DNA from: Candidatus Bacteroides pullicola | GTDB lineage: Bacteria > Bacteroidota > Bacteroidia > Bacteroidales > Bacteroidaceae | DNA length: 64,000 nt | Reading direction: 5' to 3' | Assembly (NCBI GenBank): GCA_019115825.1 | Contig: DXCV01000061.1 | Span: 1-64,000, forward strand | Part shown: piece after piece, positions 1 through 8,246 of the stretch | Numbering within the stretch: the first letter of the stretch is position 1 | Layout: each line of letters begins with the position of its first letter | Made by a program: the position numbers and the translations under genes | The notes under the pieces: model-generated | The model's input: only the letters and a program-made list of their open reading frames with translations | Told to the model about the DNA's origin: nothing | Databases searched by the model: none

Positions 1-541
1 CTACGGAGGTTTTTACCGTGGCGCAACGGATATCGTCGAAATGCAAGTCGCCCGAACCGGCTACCGTTGCTTTCAGTCCGTCGCATTGGATATGATTACC
101 GTCCAGGTCGCCCGAGCCTGCCACGCTCAAAGTCAGATCTTCTGTCTTCAAACCGTTGGCCAGTTGGATTTCACCCGAGCCGGTCACACTGAGGGCGTTC
201 AGTCCGGGCGAAGAAACGCGGATGTCCAGTTTCCGATAGGAGACGCTGACGCCTTTCTTGAAGCCGACGTAGAGCGTGCCATCCTTTACGTGGATGTCCA
301 GCACTTCGGCGATGTTGTCCGAGGTATAGACTGTCACTTCCGGCTTGCCGCTTCTCTGGGTATAAACGACCGTGGGGCTGCCGGTCACCGTGATTTTGTT
401 GAAATTGCTCACCTTGATTTCCTTGGTCACATAGTTCTTGCTTTCCTTGATGGTTTTGCCATCAAACCAACCTTGGGCATTCGATGCGCAGCTGCACATC
501 AGCAGGGAGGCGAGGGCGATACAAATAGTCTTTGCTTTCAT
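1..541 (-). CDS. DUF2807 (GIN-type) secreted protein, 3' end outside window
   Basis: The reading frame opens at 541 with MKAKTICIALASLLMCSC, a short positively charged start plus hydrophobic stretch typical of an exported protein, and runs to the window edge without a stop, giving about 180 residues. The mature part has the repeated beta-rich pattern of the DUF2807 auto-transporter-like family (V-T-G-S-G-E, V-A-G-S-G-D and similar turns repeating roughly every 20 residues), which builds a right-handed beta-helix. Members are envelope proteins of unknown function, common in Bacteroidetes. It is the first gene transcribed leftward from the 541-804 gap. The C-terminus is not visible. Confidence 0.8.
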   Translation of the reverse strand, partial: MKAKTICIALASLLMCSCASNAQGWFDGKTIKESKNYVTKEIKVSNFNKITVTGSPTVVYTQRSGKPEVTVYTSDNIAEVLDIHVKDGTLYVGFKKGVSVSYRKLDIRVSSPGLNALSVTGSGEIQLANGLKTEDLTLSVAGSGDLDGNHIQCDGLKATVAGSGDLHFDDIRCATVKTSV

Positions 542-803
542 TGTCTTATCTGTTAATGTTGTTCCTTTTATTCATTAGACGAGGATCGGGCTTCAAAAGT
601 TGCACGTTCCCTCGTTTTTCTGAAGATTTTTCTTCATGCCCATTTCCTTTCAACAATCGTGCCAAATATGTAATTACTTGATAATAAAGAGATAGACATT
701 TCTGCGCACTGTCCGTTTCCGGACACACCGTCCGTTTTTGAGGCAGAAAAGTGTACGCTTCTGCTTGGCCGGATGGCAAATTCTTTGTTCTTTTGCAAGC
801 GTA

Positions 804-1511
804 ATGACTGCCACAGATTATATATACGATGACCCCGAGTTGGGCCGTTTCCATGTCCGCGTGAGCCTTCGTGCCCGACGCCTGACTTTCCGTGCCAAGG
901 AGCGTGAGTTGTGGGTGACCATTCCCGCCGGGGCTACGGTGGCCGAAGTGAAGCGTGCCATCGACTCGCTGCGCCCGCGCCTCCGCCAGTTGATGTCAGC
1001 CCCCAAGCGTCCGCCTATCGGTTGGGATTACCGCATTGATGCGCCCTGTTTTCATTTCTCTTTGGCGAAGGGGACGGCTTCGCGCTTCTTCTTGCGCCGC
1101 GAGGGCGAGGAGACGCTGATGGTCTGTCCGCCCGATACCGATTTCTCCGATGCGAAAATGCAGGACTGGCTGCACCGGGCAGTGGCCGAGGCGATGCGCC
1201 GTCGTGCCAAGGAAGTCTTGCCCCTGCGCCTGGAGATGTTGGCCCGTACCCACGGACTGCTATATAATAAGGTGAAGATTAACGCCAGCACCGGACGTTG
1301 GGGCAGTTGTTCTGCCCGCGGGGACATCAACTTATCCTTCCACCTGATGCTATTGCCCCTGCATCTGATAGATTACGTCCTGCTGCACGAACTGAGCCAT
1401 ACCCGCGAGATGAACCATGGGCCGCGTTTCTGGGCTTTGCTGGACCAGATGACAGGCGGTAAAGCCCGTGCCCTGCGCGAGGAGTTGAAAGGATATCGCT
1501 GTTCTTTCTGA
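804..1511 (+). CDS. YgjP/DUF45-type zinc metallopeptidase
   Basis: This 235-residue protein ends in the YgjP-like (PF01863) metallopeptidase motif: HELSH at about residues 195-199 with a further His at about 205 (H-E-L-S-H-x5-H), preceded by the family signature G-R-W-G-S-C. The zinc and the Glu would form a SprT-like active site; substrates of the family are unknown. An in-frame Met exists 66 bp upstream at 738, but the start at 804 fits the usual family length and sits just after TTTG-rich promoter-like sequence. It stands alone, divergent from the DUF2807 gene. Confidence 0.82.
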   Translation: MTATDYIYDDPELGRFHVRVSLRARRLTFRAKERELWVTIPAGATVAEVKRAIDSLRPRLRQLMSAPKRPPIGWDYRIDAPCFHFSLAKGTASRFFLRREGEETLMVCPPDTDFSDAKMQDWLHRAVAEAMRRRAKEVLPLRLEMLARTHGLLYNKVKINASTGRWGSCSARGDINLSFHLMLLPLHLIDYVLLHELSHTREMNHGPRFWALLDQMTGGKARALREELKGYRCSF

Positions 1512-1551
1512 AAATCATCTTTTGCAAGCTGCTCATATCCAGGTTTTAGGC

Positions 1552-1629
1552 GGAGGTACGCCTAAGCACGGGCAGGCGTACCGCCGCCCGTGTCCGGCGG
1601 TACAGCTAAGCGCGGGCGGCGATACCGCC
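1552..1629. repeat. Two tandem 34-bp GC-rich palindromic units
   Basis: Two imperfect copies of a 34-bp unit (1552-1585 and 1596-1629) are separated by 10 bp. Each unit is itself an inverted repeat: 1552-1563 pairs with 1574-1585 with one mismatch, and GGCGGTA at 1596-1602 pairs with TACCGCC at 1623-1629. A third pairing joins the units: GTACCGCC at 1578-1585 with GGCGGTAC at 1596-1603. The block is far richer in GC than its surroundings and resembles a REP/BIME-like intergenic element. The rest of the 1512-1869 gap holds only the promoter of the next gene. Confidence 0.7.
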
Positions 1630-1793
1630 GTGCAGACGAGGGTAATGCCGGACGCCTTGTCATAGATGCTTTCTGGATTTTTCTGGAAGAACCGATATGT
1701 AAATAGGGATATATTAGAAATAAGGACTCTTATTTGATACGAAAGTGTTAAAAACCTGATAAAAGAAAAGAAAATTGGCAATCTTTGTCAAAT

Positions 1794-1828
1794 GCCAAAT
1801 GGAAAATGAGAGAAAAGCCCTACTTTTG
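1794..1828 (+). promoter_or_regulatory. Bacteroidetes-type promoter of the SMR remnant
   Basis: TACTTTTG at 1821-1828 matches the -7 consensus TAnnTTTG, and TTTG at 1794-1797 is a candidate -33 element with a slightly long 23-bp spacer. The start codon follows about 40 bp downstream. Confidence 0.55.
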
Positions 1829-1869
1829 TATACACATTTTACATATTAGCATAGAAATAAGAAAGCCGT

Positions 1870-2100
1870 ATGAACTGGATTATTCTGATTGTTGCCGGAT
1901 TCTTTGAATCCGGCTTTGCTTTTTGTTTGGGGAAGATGAAAGAAGTGTCAGGCACCGAATGGTATCTTTGGGGTGCCGGGTTTCTTGTCTGCCTTGCGCT
2001 GAGCATGGTCTTGCTTGCCAAGGCGGTGCAGACATTGCCCATCGGTACGGCCTATCCTGTGTGGACGGGTATAGGAGCCCTGGGGACGGTATTGGGTGTG
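1870..2100 (+). pseudogene. Truncated SMR-family multidrug efflux gene
   Basis: The first ~77 residues are a small multidrug resistance (EmrE/SugE-like) protein: three hydrophobic helices, the membrane-embedded Glu in helix 1 (F-F-E-S-G-F) and the signature G-T-A-Y-P-V-W-T-G-I-G-A. Normal members are about 105 residues with a fourth helix. Here similarity stops after G-A-L-G-T-V-L near 2095-2100 and the frame continues into unrelated isochorismatase-type sequence. The promoter is intact, but the pore dimer cannot form without helix 4, so the gene is almost certainly non-functional. The junction position is approximate. Confidence 0.72.
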
Positions 2101-2375
2101 CATTGTATGGAAAGCAATCCTTATTCCGATTACGCCAAGTTGACTTACCCGATAAAGGGAGAATACCTCATCAGCAAGAGACGGTACAGTGCCTTTTTCG
2201 GGACGGACTTGGAAATCTTGCTCAAAGGGCTGAAAGCCAACACGACTATCACATACGGGTAGTGACCGATGCTGTTGCCGGGTCGAGTGACGAGGCTCAT
2301 CGGTATGCGCTGAAAGCGATTCGGTATCTGCAAAGGAATGCCCTCGTTACGGTAGATGATATTGAAAAGGAATAG
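2101..2375 (+). pseudogene. 3' remnant of an isochorismatase-family hydrolase, frameshifted
   Basis: In the SMR frame, residues encoded from about 2150 (G-E-Y-L-I-S-K-R-R-Y-S-A-F-F-G-T-D-L-E) match the cysteine-hydrolase/isochorismatase pattern before the catalytic Cys. That frame stops at 2262. The next family segment (V-V-T-D-A-V-A-G-S-S-D-E-A-H-R-Y-A-L) continues in another frame to 2375. The stretch with the catalytic Cys, normally between the two blocks, is missing, so a small deletion or frameshift lies near 2245-2260. Together with the SMR part this records a large deletion that fused two genes, followed by decay. Confidence 0.65.
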
Positions 2376-2484
2376 ACAGAAATAAAAGCTACAGGAATGC
2401 GCAACCAACAAATAGCAATTTTCGGGTCGTTGTTTAGAAAATAGTGCTGTTACTTTGCACCATCAATCTAAAAAGCAAAACGAC

Positions 2485-3363
2485 ATGAGAATAAAAGTTT
2501 TATTAATGGCAGCCCTATTAGTGGCTGTAGGCAATACTAATGTATTTTCACAAGATATGGAAGAAAAGAAAACAGTAACACCGCAGGAAGTGGTGAGAAA
2601 TGTCCGCAAGGCGGCAGAGTTGCTTAAAACCCAAGGGAAAGAGGGACTTGAGATTTTGCGTGACCCTCAGTATGAACTTAACACAGGCGATGCCTATATT
2701 TTTATTATTGATGTAGAAGAAAGCCTTGTAGTTTCCAATCCGAGGTTCCCGGAGCGCAATGGCGGCAACATCCGTGAGCATCTGGATTGGGCAGGGAAAC
2801 ATTATGGCATAGAGTTGTGCGATGTGGCTATGCGAGGCGGAGGTTGGATAGAGTTTGTATGGCCGAAACCGGGTACAACAGAAGGAGTACGCAAGATTTC
2901 TTATATTTACCCTGTCCCCGGTCTCCGTTATACGGTATGTGCAGGTATCTATGATGATACAATGAGCCTTGATGAACTGAACAGAATGTCTGGTGTTTCG
3001 GTCGAATCTCCCAAAGTCGCCGCCCTGTTTGAAGTGAAACCCAAAACGGAGGGGAAAGATGAATATCTTAAATTGGCTGCGGCATTAAAAGCGGAATTGG
3101 CAAAGATGCCGGGATTCATCCGCGTGGAACGGTTCGCCAGTTTGAACGAGGAAGGCAAGCTGTTGAGCCTCTCGGTTTGGGAGAATGAAGAGGCAGCCGC
3201 TGCATGGCGCAACCAAATCAACCATCGGGGCAGCCAGAAGAAAGGACATGATGCTTTGTTTGAGCATTACAATATCTCTGTGGCAACCATCATCCGCGAA
3301 TACACACAGGATGACCGTAAGGAAGCTCCGGAAGATTCAAACCTATTCTTGGGAATAAAGTAG
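2485..3363 (+). CDS. Exported Cache-domain protein with C-terminal ABM domain
   Basis: The 292-residue product starts with a clear signal peptide (MRIKVLLMAALLVAVG, cleavage likely near F-S-Q). The middle resembles single-Cache sensor/ligand-binding domains, including the run Y-I-F-I-I-D-V-E and the later Y-I-Y-P-V-P-G-L. The last ~100 residues look like an antibiotic-biosynthesis-monooxygenase (ABM) ferredoxin-like fold, with the typical S-V-W-E-N-E-E-A segment. An upstream in-frame Met at 2455 would place ten extra residues before the signal peptide, so 2485 is preferred. It ends 5 bp before the glycosylase gene and is probably the first gene of the alkylation-repair operon. Its role is unknown; binding of a small molecule or quinone in the periplasm is only a guess. 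Confidence 0.7.
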   Translation: MRIKVLLMAALLVAVGNTNVFSQDMEEKKTVTPQEVVRNVRKAAELLKTQGKEGLEILRDPQYELNTGDAYIFIIDVEESLVVSNPRFPERNGGNIREHLDWAGKHYGIELCDVAMRGGGWIEFVWPKPGTTEGVRKISYIYPVPGLRYTVCAGIYDDTMSLDELNRMSGVSVESPKVAALFEVKPKTEGKDEYLKLAAALKAELAKMPGFIRVERFASLNEEGKLLSLSVWENEEAAAAWRNQINHRGSQKKGHDALFEHYNISVATIIREYTQDDRKEAPEDSNLFLGIK

Positions 3364-3368
3364 AGCCG

Positions 3369-4037
3369 ATGGAGAACTTCTTCCAATATGGTGAAACGGA
3401 GATAGCCTATCTGAAGCAGGTGGACAAGCGGATGGCGGAAGTCATCGACCGGATTGGCAAGGTGGAAAGGCGGGTCATTCCCGACTTTTTCGCCGCCTTG
3501 GTACACTCCATCGTAGGGCAACAGATTTCCACCAAAGCGCACGAAACAATTTGGAGGCGGATGGAGAATGCCTTGGGACAAGTAACGCCCGAAGCCATCG
3601 ACCGTCTTTCCGTAGAGGAACTGCAAGGCTTCGGCATCACGTTCAAGAAGGCGGCTTATATCCGCAATGCCACGCAGCAAGTGCTGGACGGTACACTCGA
3701 CATTCAATCACTTTACATGATGAATGACAACGAAGTCTGTACCCGTCTCTCGGAACTGGACGGCATCGGTGTGTGGAGTGCGGAGATGCTGATGCTGTTC
3801 TCCATGCAACGCCCGGACATTCTCAGTTTCGGTGATTTGGCCATACAGCGGGGATTGCGTATGGTGTATCACCACCGAAAAATCACCCGTGAACTGTTCG
3901 AGAAATACCGCCGCCGTTTCTCACCGTACAACAGTGTCGCCAGCCTCTACCTGTGGGCGGTGGCAGGTGGTGCCATTGAAGGAATGAAAGATTACGCACC
4001 TAAAAAGCAAGCGAAATGGACTACAAAGAAAAAATAG
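3369..4037 (+). CDS. alkA: DNA-3-methyladenine glycosylase II (HhH-GPD, AlkA type)
   Basis: This 222-residue protein removes alkylated bases such as 3-methyladenine from DNA to start base excision repair. It has the helix-hairpin-helix motif L-D-G-I-G-V-W-S-A-E-M-L at about residues 130-141 and the catalytic Asp at about 156 in S-F-G-D-L-A-I-Q. It lacks the N-terminal beta domain of E. coli AlkA and has the size of the short bacterial form. It overlaps the following ada-type gene by 22 bp, which together with the short gap upstream indicates one transcript. Confidence 0.88.
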   Translation: MENFFQYGETEIAYLKQVDKRMAEVIDRIGKVERRVIPDFFAALVHSIVGQQISTKAHETIWRRMENALGQVTPEAIDRLSVEELQGFGITFKKAAYIRNATQQVLDGTLDIQSLYMMNDNEVCTRLSELDGIGVWSAEMLMLFSMQRPDILSFGDLAIQRGLRMVYHHRKITRELFEKYRRRFSPYNSVASLYLWAVAGGAIEGMKDYAPKKQAKWTTKKK

Positions 4038-4750
4038 AAGCGATTATAAACAGAGATAGTCGCTACGATGACATGTTTTGTTACGGTGTCAAGACAACAG
4101 GCATTGTCTGTAAGCCTTCTTGCCCGGCAAAAAAGCCTAAAATCGATAATATCGAACTGTTTGACACTCCTGAGCAAGCTATACAAAAAGGTTACAGGCT
4201 ATGCAAGATTTGTATGCGACATACAAATACCATCCATTTGCAACACTACCAATCGCCCTGCGGAGAGCTGCTCCTCGGCTCGTATGAGGACAAACTATGC
4301 CTTTGCGACTGGACGATAGAAAAGCACCACGGCAGGGTGATCAGGAGGTTGCAGAAAACCCTCCATGCCGATTATAAAGAAACGAACTCAGACATCCTGA
4401 ATGAGACCGTGCGGCAACTGGATGAATACTTTGCCGGAAAACGGAGGAACTTCACCATTCCCATACTGTTTGTCGGGACAGACTTTCAGAAGAAGGTGTG
4501 GAACAAACTGCTGGAAATCCCCTACGGAAAGACGGTTTCTTACGGCGAACTTGCCCGGATGATTGATATGCCTAAGGCTGTCCGTGCAGTGGCCAATGCC
4601 AACGGAGCCAATGCCATTTCCATCCTTGCACCTTGTCATCGGATTATCGGCAGCGACCATTCGCTTACGGGATATGGCGGGGGCCTTGCCGCCAAGAAAC
4701 TGTTGTTGGATTTGGAAACCGTTCACCCTCATACCCTTTTTGACGAATGA
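4016..4750 (+). CDS. Ada N-terminal zinc domain fused to O6-methylguanine methyltransferase
   Basis: Residues 1-75 form the Ada metal-binding domain: Cys32, Cys36, Cys63 and Cys66 match the four zinc ligands, and Cys32 corresponds to the methylphosphotriester acceptor of E. coli Ada. Residues 75-244 form a complete MGMT domain with P-C-H-R at 206-209 (acceptor Cys207). The AraC-type DNA-binding domain that links these parts in classical Ada is absent and is found in the next gene. The overlap with alkA and the 4-bp overlap with the next gene suggest translational coupling. Confidence 0.88.
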   Translation: MDYKEKIEAIINRDSRYDDMFCYGVKTTGIVCKPSCPAKKPKIDNIELFDTPEQAIQKGYRLCKICMRHTNTIHLQHYQSPCGELLLGSYEDKLCLCDWTIEKHHGRVIRRLQKTLHADYKETNSDILNETVRQLDEYFAGKRRNFTIPILFVGTDFQKKVWNKLLEIPYGKTVSYGELARMIDMPKAVRAVANANGANAISILAPCHRIIGSDHSLTGYGGGLAAKKLLLDLETVHPHTLFDE

Positions 4751-5601
4751 CCGGACAGCAACTGAACTACGACCGCATCGCTGCCGCCATCCGTTTCATC
4801 AAGGAAAACAGGCGGGAGCAACCGAAACTGGAAGAAGTGGCGGAGCACGTCCACATGACCCCGTACCACTTCCAACGAACGTTTCAGGAATGGGCAGGGA
4901 CATCGCCCAAGCATTTCCTGCAATACCTCAACGTGGAATATGCCAAACGCATCTTGCAAGAGACGCACGCATCGCTGTTCGACACGGCGTGTGAAGTCGG
5001 ACTGTCGGGCACGAGCAGGCTTTACGACCTGTTTGTCAATATCGAAGGGATGACACCCGGCGAGTACAAGAATGGCGGAGAGAACCTGACCATCCGTTAC
5101 AGTTTCGCGGAAAGCCCTTTCGGGGAAATCTTCGTGGCATCCACCGATAAAGGCATCTGCTGTTTGGAATTTACGGACAACCACCCTGCCAGTATCGACA
5201 ACTTGAAACGCAAATTTCCTAATGCAACGTATAAGCAGATAGTGGACGGGCTGCAACAGAACGCCCTCTTCATCTTCACGCAGGATTGGACCCGGCTCAA
5301 GGAGATAAAGCTGCACTTGAAAGGAACGGACTTCCAACTGAAAGTGTGGGAAGCATTACTCAAAATCCCGATGGGCGGTCTGACCACCTACGGCGACATC
5401 GCTGCCGATATCAATCGCCCGAAGGCTTGCCGGGCGGTAGGGACTGCCGTGGGTGAAAATCCCGTGGCTCTCCTGATTCCTTGCCATCGCGTCATCCGTT
5501 CCACAGGCGAATTGGGCAATTACCATTGGGGCGATGTTCGCAAGACCGCCATTATCGGGTGGGAAGCGGCAAGGAAAGAGCAGAGTAATCTCAATTACTG
5601 A
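4747..5601 (+). CDS. AraC-type HTH fused to O6-methylguanine methyltransferase (Ada-like)
   Basis: The first ~110 residues are two AraC/XylS helix-turn-helix motifs (V-A-E-H-V-H-M-T-P-Y-H-F-Q-R and the A-C-E-V-G-L-S-G half). The remainder is a methyltransferase domain with I-P-C-H-R-V around residues 244-249. It has the domain order of the C-terminal three quarters of Ada but lacks the zinc domain, which is in the preceding gene. The operon therefore encodes two MGMT domains and splits the methylphosphotriester sensor from the DNA-binding activator. Whether the two proteins interact to mimic full-length Ada is inferred, not shown. Confidence 0.88.
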   Translation: MTGQQLNYDRIAAAIRFIKENRREQPKLEEVAEHVHMTPYHFQRTFQEWAGTSPKHFLQYLNVEYAKRILQETHASLFDTACEVGLSGTSRLYDLFVNIEGMTPGEYKNGGENLTIRYSFAESPFGEIFVASTDKGICCLEFTDNHPASIDNLKRKFPNATYKQIVDGLQQNALFIFTQDWTRLKEIKLHLKGTDFQLKVWEALLKIPMGGLTTYGDIAADINRPKACRAVGTAVGENPVALLIPCHRVIRSTGELGNYHWGDVRKTAIIGWEAARKEQSNLNY

Positions 5602-5642
5602 CCAACGGGAGGATAGCAAGCAGTTTGGGGATAGAATCAATG

Positions 5643-6771
5643 TCATCTTTGCCTCACGTAGTCACTTACTAAAGCTCCTGAACATCGGCATGGAGAAAGG
5701 CATGGGTTGTGCAGTTCCACTTTGACAAAGTTCCCTGTAGCATTGTCCTGTGGTATCAGGGAAAATGCCGCTCCAGTAGCATCGGAGACGGATTCCACTA
5801 CACCTTTATAGACTACTCCCGGAACAGCGTCGGCGGTAAAAGAAACCTCCGCACCTTCCTTGATATTCGGAAGCTGGGTTTCCCGATAGTTGTCGATGAC
5901 GTCATAGTTCTCGTCCGCCAGTTTCACGCTGTTCTTTTGCGTCCGCAGGTCGGTGAAAGCCGTCAGGAAGTTCACGTAACCTTCCTGCACGGAATTTTCC
6001 ACCTGTTCCTGTGCCAGTTGGCGTTGTTCTTGAGCCTGACGCACGTTCAGCCGTGCCTGCTTCAGCTTCCGGTTGTTCTTGAAGAGGGAGGAAAGGTTGT
6101 ATTTTACCCCTATTCCCACGTACCAATAGTTGAAGTTGTTGTCCAGCGTCGGCACTTCAATGGTGATGGGTCCATCCAGATGTTCAGCTGCCACCAGCGA
6201 GATGTGCGGTATCCGTTCCGACCACTCTTGCTTCACTTTCTGCTCGTTCAGGTGGATGGTGGCTTCCGCCTGTTTCAAGGTAATGTGATTGGCTTTGGCC
6301 ATGTGCTGCCAGTCTTCCTCGGTGAGGGTCAGAATTTGCTGTTCCAACAAAGAAGTCTCTGGACGAATTTCCGTGTCTTTCGGAAGATGCAGGGTGGTCA
6401 CCAACTGATGGTTGGCAATACGGCGTGCGTCTGTCGTCCTCGCCATTTGCAGGTTCAACTGTTCGAGTTGCAGTTCATAGCGTGTGATGTCGCTCTTCAG
6501 CACGGTGCCTTGCTCCCGACGGGCTTTCATGTCGGCAATGACTTCCTCGGTCAGCTCCAGGTCCTTTTGCAACACTTGGATTTGGTTGTCCAGCTTGTAG
6601 ATGTTCAAGTAATGCCCCACGAGCAGGAAGCGTATCTCCTGAACGTTCTTCTGCAAATCCAGTTCGGCCAACAACTTGCCCAACTCCGCTTGCTTGATGC
6701 TACTGCTGATGGCACCACCTGCATAGGACTGTGATACACAACAGCCCCATGAGCCTTTTCTTTTTGCTCAT
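5643..6771 (-). pseudogene. Decayed TolC-type efflux protein fused to membrane-fusion-protein tail
   Basis: Leftward from an ATG at 6771 a signal peptide is encoded (MSKKKRLMGLLCITVLC) and the frame then runs into a stop. A second frame picks up the outer-membrane efflux protein from G-G-A-I-S-S onward; in relatives this segment lies well inside the protein, so an N-terminal stretch is missing. The TolC homology runs to about E-N-Y-D-V-I-D-N-Y and switches in frame to the C-terminal beta-barrel of an EmrA/HlyD periplasmic adaptor (I-K-E-G-A-E-V-S-F-T-A-D-A-V-P-G), which breaks off after N-F-V-K-V. At least two internal deletions have collapsed a tolC-emrA pair. No inner-membrane pump gene remains. 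Confidence 0.78.
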
Positions 6772-6871
6772 AATTCAACTTGATTATTTTAAGTAACTAA
6801 TCATTTTTAGATTATATTATTCCGCTGTATCAGATATAGCATGTTTAGACATCAGCTACAACGATATTAGG

Positions 6872-6959
6872 AAAAGGTGGCACTGATTCCTAGAATCATT
6901 GGCATTGATTGCGGGAATCATTGGCATTGATTCCTAGAAAAGGTGCTACTGATTCTTCA
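6872..6959. repeat. 22-bp tandem repeat, four units
   Basis: Four back-to-back 22-bp units occupy 6872-6893, 6894-6915, 6916-6937 and 6938-6959. The two middle units begin AATCATTGGCATTGATT; the outer ones begin AAAAGGTG and share the CTGATTC core. The array lies ~100 bp upstream of the TolC remnant's start. The rest of the 6772-7300 gap is AT-rich and contains a leftward TAnnTTTG-type box (reverse complement at 7167-7174), but no gene could be supported. Confidence 0.8.
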
Positions 6960-7300
6960 TCCAGCTGGATACTACCCTCCGCTTCTTGAGAATATAAACT
7001 GATTTTAAATCTCTACTTATAATTATCGAATAAATATAGTAGCAAGAGAGAGGTCAGCGACTAAATTAAAGCCGCCGCACCCCATGCGTGGAAATCGTGA
7101 ATTTTATTCTTGTAACAGACGGTGTAAATTTCCATATTATGCTTTCTATATTGCTGTTTGGGTGCGCAAAATTAGAGGAAAAAGAGATAGGACGTAACCT
7201 TATATAGGCGCGACTTTAACCTCTTTTAACCACGCCGCCATACGTATTCCATTGTATATTAATGCGTTCCTATCTTTTATCTGACCGCCAGTAAGAAGGT

Positions 7301-7903
7301 TCAAAGCCCGCAAAACAGCGTCACCAAGAACGGCACGCTGAAGTCCACCAGAAAACCGTGGAAGATGGAGACGATGACAAACCGCTGTCCCGACGTCTGC
7401 GCGATGATGGGCAGGGTCGTGTCCATGGTCGTCGCACCCCCGGCGGCGATAGGAGCCAACGGGCCGAACCACCGTGCCAGCAGCGGAGCCAACAGGAGGG
7501 TGAGAATCTCGCGGGCGATATTGGCCAGCAAGGCCACCGTGCCCAGTTCAGCCCCTTTGTATTCCGTGATGAAGATGGAGGAGAGGGAATAATAGCCGAA
7601 GCCCGCCCCCACGGCCAGGCAATCGCCCGCCGAGCGGTGCGCAAGACACAGGCTGACCACCCACGCACCCACCAGCGTGCCCAGGATGGTGCCCGCAGGC
7701 AGCAATGCCAACCGTGGACTGAGCGAGCGGAAGTTGTGCAACGTCTGCGGGTCGCTGCCCAGGCTGATGCCCACACAACACATCAGGACGCAGAGGGCAT
7801 AGAAGCTGATGTCCGTCCCGGCCAGGTCAATGGGGAACACATGTCCCAGGCCACACGCCACGCCAAGCAGGAAGAATCCCACGATTATCAGGCTACCCTT
7901 CAT
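7301..7903 (-). CDS. LysO-family lysine exporter, C-terminal half-protein
   Basis: The 200-residue membrane protein corresponds to the C-terminal core of LysO/YbjE (DUF340), with about six hydrophobic helices and the conserved patches G-F-G-Y-Y-S-L-S-S and G-G-A-T-T-M-D-T-T-L-P. E. coli LysO is one ~300-residue protein; here the N-terminal helices come from the adjoining gene. The start at 7903 was chosen because it makes a 4-bp ATGA overlap with the upstream stop and gives the family start MKGSLI. Export of L-lysine is the family role. Confidence 0.8.
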   Translation of the reverse strand: MKGSLIIVGFFLLGVACGLGHVFPIDLAGTDISFYALCVLMCCVGISLGSDPQTLHNFRSLSPRLALLPAGTILGTLVGAWVVSLCLAHRSAGDCLAVGAGFGYYSLSSIFITEYKGAELGTVALLANIAREILTLLLAPLLARWFGPLAPIAAGGATTMDTTLPIIAQTSGQRFVIVSIFHGFLVDFSVPFLVTLFCGL

Positions 7904-8181
7904 GCCCGGCCTCCTTCCCTTCGGCCTGCCACCGCCCGCCACAGCCCCCACGCCGCCAACACGCTGCCCAGGGTGGCGCCAACGGCAATGAGCAGCGCCT
8001 CCAGCCCCAGCGCGTGCAGACTGCGAATGATGCGTTCGTTGCCACCCACCTCCACGCCAAGCAGGAAGAGCAGCAGCCAGATGAGGGGCGTAATCGCCCG
8101 GCGGACCGCCTGTATCCGGCGCCCGCGCAGCAGCCATCCCACCAGGATGCCCGCCAACATGAGTGTGATGACGATGAACAT
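7900..8181 (-). CDS. LysO-family exporter, N-terminal half-protein
   Basis: This 93-residue protein has two to three transmembrane helices (M-F-I-V-I-T-L-M-L start, W-L-L-L-F-L-L-G-V-E-V-G-G-N) and matches the N-terminal DUF340 part of LysO. Translation could also begin at a TTG at 8208, but that codon lies inside the promoter box, so the ATG at 8181 is preferred. It overlaps the second half by 4 bp, so both halves should be made together and pair in the membrane. Confidence 0.75.
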   Translation of the reverse strand: MFIVITLMLAGILVGWLLRGRRIQAVRRAITPLIWLLLFLLGVEVGGNERIIRSLHALGLEALLIAVGATLGSVLAAWGLWRAVAGRREGGRA

Positions 8182-8205
8182 TGGGTTTTTCTTAAAATTC
8201 GGCGG

Positions 8206-8242
8206 CAAAGATACGTCTTTGTCCCGATTCTGCGTATCTTTG
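8206..8242. promoter_or_regulatory. Divergent promoters for lysO pair and rnhB
   Basis: Two perfect -7 boxes face away from each other. CAAAGATA at 8206-8213 (leftward TATCTTTG) serves the LysO genes, and TATCTTTG at 8235-8242 serves rnhB. The rnhB start codon at 8247 lies only 5 bp beyond its box, so its transcript would be leaderless or nearly so. Confidence 0.65.
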
Positions 8243-8246
8243 CCTC

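Noticed and set aside
7301-8181. LysO as a frameshifted pseudogene
   Set aside because: The ATGA overlap and complete halves fit the two-gene LysO form seen in Bacteroidetes.
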